Shown: positions 5,388-10,031 of the stretch, piece by piece
Layout: each line of letters opens with the position of its first letter
How positions within the stretch are numbered: the stretch's first letter is position 1
NCBI GenBank assembly: GCA_027003085.1
Contig: JALWYR010000269.1
Span: 1 to 10,031 of the forward strand
DNA: 10,031 nucleotides
Direction of reading: 5' to 3'
DNA from: Flavobacteriales bacterium
Lineage (GTDB): Bacteria; Bacteroidota; Bacteroidia; Flavobacteriales; Flavobacteriaceae
Notes under the pieces: generated by a model
What the model was told of the DNA's origin: nothing
The model's database searches: none
The model's input: the letters and a program-made list of their open reading frames with translations, nothing else
Made by a program: the position numbers and the translations under genes

Positions 5388-7820
5388 ATGAATCATATAT
5401 TTTTCCAAATACGCAAGTTTCCACCTGTTTTGTTGGTTTTATTATTTATCTCAAATCCGCTTGCCGCACAAAACGCAAACACCAAAACCGTTCAGGCCGT
5501 TCGAACCTCCCGGGCGCCCGTTATCGACGGCATTCCCGACGAACAAGTGTGGCAACAGGCCCCGCCGGCAACGGGTTTCTACGAATTCCAACCCGGCGAC
5601 GGCACACCGCTCACGAAGGAATTTGATACCCGGGTGCGGATTTTGTATGATAATGCCTACATTTATATTGCCGCCGAGATGAAAGACCCGCATCCGGATA
5701 AAATCGTCCGTGAGTTCGGCTTGCGCGACCAATTTACTCTGTCGGATTATTTTGCCATTGTGATAAACCCTTTCCGGGCGCCGGGCAATAATTATATGTT
5801 TATCGTCCAAGCCACGGGCGCTCAGATCGACGGGCTTCAAGGAAAGAAAAAGGCAGATTTATCCTGGAATGCCGTTTGGAAATCGGCCGTTAAAATCCGT
5901 CCCCACGGTTGGTCGGTGGAAGTGGCACTCCCCTACTCCGCCCTCCGATTCCCGCGTAAAGCCGTGCAGGAATGGGCCATCGGATTCACGCGCAATATCG
6001 GCCGGACACGGCAACAATTTTCCTGGACACGTATTGACAAAACCAAAGACGCCGATGTGGTGGAGTTCCTGGGCCGCTTGACCGGATTGCAAAACATCAA
6101 ACCGCCTTTGCGATTGAGTTTGTATCCGTATGCTTCGCTCATTATGCAACGCCAAGACGGGCAAAATCAAACCTCGCCGGCCTTTGGGATAGACCTCAAA
6201 TACGGGCTCAACGAAAACTTTACCCTCGATGCCACTCTTATTCCCGATTTTAGCGATGTGCCCTACGACGATGTCCGGCTCAACCTGGGCCCTTTTGAAC
6301 AATATTACAACGAAAAACGCCAATTTTTTACCGAAGGCACCCAACTTTTCGGCAAAGGACGACTGCTCTACACCCGCCGTATCGGTGGGCGACCCATTGA
6401 CTACTACAAAGTTTTCCATGAAAAACGTCCTTCGGAAATCATCCTGGAAAATCCCGAAAAAACACGGCTTATCAACGCCATCAAACTCAGCGGACGCACT
6501 ACGGGCGGCTGGGGATTGGGTGTGATGAACGCTTTTATCAACAAGGCCTACGCCACCTTAAAAGACACGCTCACGGGCAATGAGCGCAGGATCCTTACCC
6601 AACCCTATACCAACTACAATATGCTGGTGGCCGAATACAGTTTCGGCCGCTCCAATTCGGTGGCACTGGTCAATGCCAACACCTTGCGTGCAGGAAGTGC
6701 CCGCGATGCTAACGTTACGGCTTTGGTCTATGACCTTTATGCGCAAAAAAATACGCTCAACATTACCGGTGCAGCCAAAATGAGCTACTTGCACGACAGC
6801 ACTTCCACCACCGGAAAATTCCTTTATACCGAAGTGTCCAAAACCCTGAAAAAACACACTTTCGGGGTCGAATTGATTTTGTCCGATGACAAGTTTAATA
6901 GCAATGACCTGGGCTTTATGCGCAAAAACAATCTGGCCATCTACAATCTTTTTTACAAATACCGCATTCTGAAACCCACCAAGCACCTGAATAATTTTAG
7001 CATCAGTGCCGAAATCGGATTGGATCATATCTACAAGCCCTACGGGCTTTTCCGCAAAGATTTTTACCTGCGCACCTTTATGACCAACAAAAAATTTATC
7101 AGCTACGGCGGTGGCTTGGGCCTGGTTTCCGACACCAAGGATTACTACGAACCCCGTGTTCCGGGCAGGGTGTTTATCGAACCGGCCCACGGCAGTTTGT
7201 TTGCCTTCGTTTCCACCGATTACCAGAAAAAATTCGCCTTGGATGTTTCCACTTCGGCCGAACAATACTTCGGAATGGACTGGCGAATGTTTGAACTCAG
7301 TGTAGGCCCGCGTTTTAAATTCAGTGAGCGCTTCAACCTGCAATATCGTTTTTCGTGGTCGCGCACCTTCAACGAACATGGTTTTGTAACCATCAACGGT
7401 TCCGATATTATTTTCGGCCAGCGGGATATTTTCAACATTACGCAAAGCATGGAAGCCAATTATTACTTCAATGTGCGCAACGGACTGAACCTGAGCTTAC
7501 GGCATTACTGGTCACCGGTGGCCTACAACCGTTTTTTTGTCCTGCAAAACGACGGGAGTTTGGCGCCTTCGTCCTACACTGGTAATCATGATTTTACCTT
7601 TAATGTGTGGAACTTCGACCTTGGGTATTCCTGGGAATTTGCTCCGGGTAGCCGTTTGAACATCCTGTATCGCAACAGTATTTTCAACAGCGACCTTTCC
7701 TATCAACCCGGTTACGGACAAAACCTCCGCCAATTGTTCCGCCGTCCGAAAAAAAACATGCTTATCATCAAGGCCATTTATTACCTGGACGTCAATACGG
7801 TAAAGGAAAAATGGTTCTGA
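5388..7820 (+). CDS. DUF5916 / CBM9-like domain outer-membrane protein
   Basis: An 810-residue exported protein typical of Bacteroidota. A signal peptide with hydrophobic core FPPVLLVLLFI ends near PLAA|Q (residues 24-28). Residues ~35-240 form a family-9 carbohydrate-binding-like domain (PVIDGIPDEQVWQQAPP, IYIAAEMKDPHPDKI, GWSVEVALPYSALRF). The DUF5916 part begins near 240 and carries the signature DDVRLNLGPFEQ...EKRQFFTEG (294-317) and TRRIGG (329-334). The rest alternates polar and aromatic residues like beta-barrel strands and ends in Phe, as outer-membrane proteins often do. The ligand is unknown; carbohydrate binding is inferred from the domain only, and these proteins lack an obvious catalytic site. 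The start at 5388 was preferred to the in-frame ATG at 5304 because it puts the signal peptide at the N terminus. It is a single-gene unit divergent from the ATPase gene. Confidence 0.93.
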   Translation: MNHIFFQIRKFPPVLLVLLFISNPLAAQNANTKTVQAVRTSRAPVIDGIPDEQVWQQAPPATGFYEFQPGDGTPLTKEFDTRVRILYDNAYIYIAAEMKDPHPDKIVREFGLRDQFTLSDYFAIVINPFRAPGNNYMFIVQATGAQIDGLQGKKKADLSWNAVWKSAVKIRPHGWSVEVALPYSALRFPRKAVQEWAIGFTRNIGRTRQQFSWTRIDKTKDADVVEFLGRLTGLQNIKPPLRLSLYPYASLIMQRQDGQNQTSPAFGIDLKYGLNENFTLDATLIPDFSDVPYDDVRLNLGPFEQYYNEKRQFFTEGTQLFGKGRLLYTRRIGGRPIDYYKVFHEKRPSEIILENPEKTRLINAIKLSGRTTGGWGLGVMNAFINKAYATLKDTLTGNERRILTQPYTNYNMLVAEYSFGRSNSVALVNANTLRAGSARDANVTALVYDLYAQKNTLNITGAAKMSYLHDSTSTTGKFLYTEVSKTLKKHTFGVELILSDDKFNSNDLGFMRKNNLAIYNLFYKYRILKPTKHLNNFSISAEIGLDHIYKPYGLFRKDFYLRTFMTNKKFISYGGGLGLVSDTKDYYEPRVPGRVFIEPAHGSLFAFVSTDYQKKFALDVSTSAEQYFGMDWRMFELSVGPRFKFSERFNLQYRFSWSRTFNEHGFVTINGSDIIFGQRDIFNITQSMEANYYFNVRNGLNLSLRHYWSPVAYNRFFVLQNDGSLAPSSYTGNHDFTFNVWNFDLGYSWEFAPGSRLNILYRNSIFNSDLSYQPGYGQNLRQLFRRPKKNMLIIKAIYYLDVNTVKEKWF

Positions 7821-7827
7821 AACCATT
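7810..7827 (+). other. Short hairpin across the DUF5916 stop codon
   Basis: A 7-bp perfect stem aatggtt/aaccatt encloses CTGA, which includes bases of the TGA stop codon. No T run follows, so it does not qualify as an intrinsic terminator. It may be chance, or it may slow 3' exonuclease decay of the message. Confidence 0.3.
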
Positions 7828-7878
7828 GATTATAAGCAATTATCATAAAAAGAATCCGTGTTCTTGGTTGTATTCTTT

Positions 7879-8056
7879 ATTTTTAACCACAGAGTTGCAC
7901 GGAGTACGGCACAGAGTTGCACAGTGTTTATTATTCCTTTCCGCTACTGTAAACATTGAAGGATATTACTACTTGGCAACCCGGCGTATTCATATAGGAA
8001 TTTCCCCTCTGTGTTACCCTGTGAATATTAACTCTGTGTCCTCTGTGGTTAAAAAT
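7879..8056. repeat. MITE-like intergenic element with 16-bp terminal inverted repeats
   Basis: The ends atttttaaccacagag (7879-7894) and its exact reverse complement (8041-8056) bound 178 bp. Both arms are built from a CACAGAG-like heptamer: 7888, 7898 (cacggag), 7910 and 7920 (cacagtg) on the plus strand, and 8007, 8017 (cacaggg), 8032 and 8041 on the minus strand, mostly 9-12 bases apart. The core (about 7927-8006) holds the motif shared with 495-515. It fills most of the space between the convergent DUF5916 and DUF4296 genes. It has no transposase and no clear target-site duplication. I recall similar sequences as dispersed intergenic repeats but could not check. Confidence 0.65.
7943..7963 (-). 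repeat. Repeat motif copy 3 (21-nt exact match to 495-515)
   Basis: The reverse complement of this stretch is identical over 21 bases to 495-515, about 7.4 kb away. It lies in the core of the 7879-8056 element, so unrelated palindromic elements in this window carry the same short motif. A match this long in intergenic DNA is unlikely by chance. Confidence 0.75.
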
Positions 8057-8081
8057 TTATCTCCAAAACAATCGCTCACGA

Positions 8082-8504
8082 TTAAGATTCCCCGAACGGG
8101 AAAGGAACCTTCTTAACCTTTTCATCCCTACCCTGCCCGTCTTTACGGCTTGAATCCCTTTTGACCTTTACTTTCAGATCCAAACTGTCCAACCGATATT
8201 GAATAATACTGTCGGTGAGGGTATACACGCGCTGGAATATTTCGGGATGTTTTCCATACCATTCCAACGAACGGTAATATTGCACCGTATCGATGCCGTA
8301 ATCTTTCATCACCGCAAGCAAGGGATGAACATTTTGCTTGTCGAACGCTTTTTTCTTTTGGGTATAGGCCTCGCGGGCCATCAACACATCGGCCGTGATG
8401 CTCGCCATACGTCCGGGCGGAATAATACCGGAAGGCACCTTTTCCTTGCCTCCGCAAGCACCGAACAAAAAGGTTACCAATAAATATGCAAGTATTCGTC
8501 TCAT
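8082..8504 (-). CDS. DUF4296 domain lipoprotein
   Basis: A 140-residue predicted lipoprotein. The N-terminal signal MRRILAYLLVTFLFGAC places the lipidated cysteine at residue 17, although the -3 position is Phe, which is not ideal for a lipobox. The mature part begins with GGKEKVPSGIIPPGRMASITADVLMAREAY, the helical pattern of DUF4296, and continues with YGIDTVQYYRSLEWYGKHPEIFQRVYTLT. The C-terminal ~30 residues are highly charged and probably disordered. It likely sits in the cell envelope; its function is unknown. The ATG overlaps the stop of the upstream mannosyltransferase gene as ATGA. That pairing recurs in Bacteroidota and supports both the call and this start. Confidence 0.87.
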   Translation of the reverse strand: MRRILAYLLVTFLFGACGGKEKVPSGIIPPGRMASITADVLMAREAYTQKKKAFDKQNVHPLLAVMKDYGIDTVQYYRSLEWYGKHPEIFQRVYTLTDSIIQYRLDSLDLKVKVKRDSSRKDGQGRDEKVKKVPFPFGES

Positions 8505-9253
8505 AACCGGCCGGATAATTGTTTGAATTTCAAACGCAACACGCCCAAAATCCCTTCGGTAATAATTCCACCGCTCATTTTGGACACACCCTTTTGGCGA
8601 TTGACAAAAATGATGGGAATTTCACGGATACGAAATCCCTTGCTCCGGGCCCGGTATTTCATTTCGATTTGGAACCCGTAGCCCGAAAACTGAATCCGGT
8701 CCAGGTCGATGCTTTCCAAAACCGTCCGCCGGTAGCCCACAAAACCCGCCGTGGTGTCCTTGATGTGCATACCCGTTATCAAACGCACATACCATGAAGC
8801 AAAGTAGGACAACAACACCCGCGACAGCGGCCAGTTGACCACATTTACACCCGAGATATAGCGCGAACCGATGACCATATCGGCTTCGGTGCGCAGCACT
8901 TCCAATAGCCGCGGCAAATCCGCAGGATTGTGCGAAAAATCGGCATCCATTTCAAAAATATAATCGTATCCGTGTTCCAATGCCCAGCGGAAGCCGGCTA
9001 TGTAGGCCTTGCCCAAACCTTCCTTTTTTTGGCGCAATAGCAAATGGACACCCTTATGGGTTTGTGCCGCCTTGCGAACAAGTTCCGCCGTGCCGTCGGG
9101 CGAATTGTCGTCCACCACCAAAACATCAAAACCTTCCGGCAAGGCCTTGACCGCCGCAACAATGTCCATAATGTTTTCGGCCTCGTTGTAGGTGGGAATA
9201 ATCACCAGGGGCCGTCCGGACGTATTCACCGGTGCCGTTTTGCCGGATGCCAT
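8501..9253 (-). CDS. Polyprenol monophosphomannose synthase (family 2 glycosyltransferase)
   Basis: A 250-residue soluble GT-A glycosyltransferase that probably transfers mannose from GDP-mannose to a polyprenyl phosphate at the inner face of the cytoplasmic membrane, supplying lipid-linked mannose for envelope glycans or glycoproteins. Motifs: VIIPTYNEAENI (17-28), VVDDNSPDGTA (46-56), the metal-binding DAD in EMDADFSHNP (101-110), GSRYISG (129-135), DTTAGFVGYRR (166-176), SGYGFQIEMKYRA (190-202) and FVNRQKGVSKMSGGII (216-231), all characteristic of the DPM1-like branch. There is no C-terminal membrane domain, as in bacterial short forms. The first 14 residues precede the conserved fold and may be extra. 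A 3-bp gap separates it from tyrS, and it overlaps the DUF4296 gene. The sugar is inferred from family membership. Confidence 0.92.
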   Translation of the reverse strand: MASGKTAPVNTSGRPLVIIPTYNEAENIMDIVAAVKALPEGFDVLVVDDNSPDGTAELVRKAAQTHKGVHLLLRQKKEGLGKAYIAGFRWALEHGYDYIFEMDADFSHNPADLPRLLEVLRTEADMVIGSRYISGVNVVNWPLSRVLLSYFASWYVRLITGMHIKDTTAGFVGYRRTVLESIDLDRIQFSGYGFQIEMKYRARSKGFRIREIPIIFVNRQKGVSKMSGGIITEGILGVLRLKFKQLSGRL

Positions 9254-9256
9254 AGT

Positions 9257-10031
9257 TTAGTCGGCTTGAAGGATAAAATATTTTTTCTTGCCCCGTTGGA
9301 GCAACACATAGCGGTCGTTGAGCAAATCCGCCGTGGTCAGGATACGGTCTTCGCCCACTTTTTCCTTATTGACCGAAATGGAATTTTCTTTGAGCGCACG
9401 GCGTGCTTCGTTCATCGAAGCCAGAAAACCGCTTTCTTTCAGCGCCTCGGCCACCGGAATACCCGCTTCCAAACGGCTACGCGCAATGCGCCCCGACGGA
9501 ACTCCTTCGAAAACTTCCAGGAAGGTGCGCTCGTCCAGCCCTCTCAATTGTTCGGTTACATTGCGACCGAACAAAATGCCCGATGCTTCGATGGCTTTTT
9601 GCAGGGCCTCCTCGCCGTGCACCATACGCGTTACTTCCTCGGCCAGCTTACGTTGCAAGATACGCCGGTGCGGTTCGGACCGGTGGGCGGCAATCAAGGC
9701 CTCGATTTCGGCTTTGGGCAGGAAGGTAAACTTGCGTATATAATCCTCGGCATCGGCGTCGGTGGTGTTGATCCAGTATTGGTAAAACTTGTAAGGCGAT
9801 GTTTTGCTTGCATCAAGCCAAACGGTTCCGCTTTCGGTTTTGCCGAATTTAGTGCCGTCGGCTTTGGTTACCAGCGGAACGGTCAGGGCGTAGGCCTTAC
9901 CCCCTTCGATGCGACGGATCAGTTCGGTGCCGGTGGTAATATTGCCCCATTGGTCGGAACCGCCCATTTGGAGCAGGCAGTTTTTGGTGCGATACAGGTG
10001 CAGGAAATCGAAGGCCTGAAACAGTTGGTAG
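9257..10031 (-). CDS. tyrS: Tyrosyl-tRNA synthetase, C-terminal part (5' end outside the window)
   Basis: The frame stays open to the window edge, giving about 257 residues of a protein normally near 420-430. It reads YQLFQAFDFLHLY, then LQMGGSDQWGNITTGTELIRR of the class I catalytic core, and KFGKTE, the KMSKS-equivalent loop of the bacterial type. The C-terminal S4-like RNA-binding domain follows (GIPVAEALKESGFLASMNEA, ALKENSISVNKEKVG, YVLLQRGKKKYFILQAD). The enzyme charges tRNA-Tyr in the cytoplasm. The N-terminal HIGH motif and promoter lie beyond 10031. The internal ATG at 9967 is not the start, because conserved family sequence continues upstream of it. It is the first visible gene of a tight run with the mannosyltransferase and DUF4296 genes. 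Confidence 0.97.
   Translation of the reverse strand, partial: YQLFQAFDFLHLYRTKNCLLQMGGSDQWGNITTGTELIRRIEGGKAYALTVPLVTKADGTKFGKTESGTVWLDASKTSPYKFYQYWINTTDADAEDYIRKFTFLPKAEIEALIAAHRSEPHRRILQRKLAEEVTRMVHGEEALQKAIEASGILFGRNVTEQLRGLDERTFLEVFEGVPSGRIARSRLEAGIPVAEALKESGFLASMNEARRALKENSISVNKEKVGEDRILTTADLLNDRYVLLQRGKKKYFILQAD

Noticed and set aside
6558..7445. 295-aa minus-strand open frame inside the DUF5916 gene
   Set aside because: It is antisense to the beta-barrel coding region and shows no family motifs. GC-biased third positions explain the open frame.
9257..9967. tyrS as a complete gene starting at the ATG at 9967
   Set aside because: Conserved tyrosyl-tRNA synthetase sequence (YQLFQAFDFLHLY...) continues in frame to the window edge, so the gene is cut by the window.

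Overview
The window looks like a chromosomal segment of a Bacteroidota bacterium. The evidence is a DUF5916/CBM9-like outer-membrane protein, a DUF4296 lipoprotein gene joined to a polyprenol-phosphate mannosyltransferase gene (an order I know from that phylum), gene starts without clear Shine-Dalgarno sequences, and intergenic repeats of a kind I associate with environmental Bacteroidota. I cannot place it below phylum. There is no tRNA, rRNA, CRISPR array or recognisable transposase.

Layout. Positions 1-984 are non-coding and packed with repeats: two ~80-bp direct repeats (3-82 and 700-780), a ~330-bp tract of consecutive perfect hairpins (102-436), a 139-bp imperfect palindrome (524-662) bracketed by two copies of a 22-nt motif, and a GC-rich tail (781-984). 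A minus-strand cluster follows, transcribed from high to low coordinates: a 79-aa hypothetical gene (3650-3889), a 242-aa membrane protein gene (2911-3639), rpe (2247-2906) and rarA (985-2250). The last two overlap by ATGA. The two hypothetical genes are clearly more AT-rich than rpe/rarA and look like an accessory insertion at the head of the cluster.

A minus-strand DUF4143-type ATPase gene (4000-5142) is divergent from a large plus-strand DUF5916 outer-membrane gene (5388-7820). The 245-bp space between them holds three copies of a 12-bp motif; two form a perfect hairpin and the third lies on a candidate promoter of the ATPase gene. After the DUF5916 gene, 7821-8081 carries a ~178-bp element with 16-bp perfect terminal inverted repeats and helically spaced CACAGAG-like units. 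Its core shares 21 nt with the repeat region at the window start.

The right end is a tight minus-strand run: tyrS (3' part only, running off the window), a polyprenol monophosphomannose synthase gene and a DUF4296 lipoprotein gene, with a 3-bp gap and an ATGA overlap. It joins translation to envelope glycosylation and an envelope lipoprotein. rpe and rarA supply pentose-phosphate metabolism and replication-fork maintenance.

The core genes are ordinary. The items worth a second look are the repeat families, the motif-rich ATPase promoter region and the AT-rich two-gene cassette. I found no convincing complete new system.
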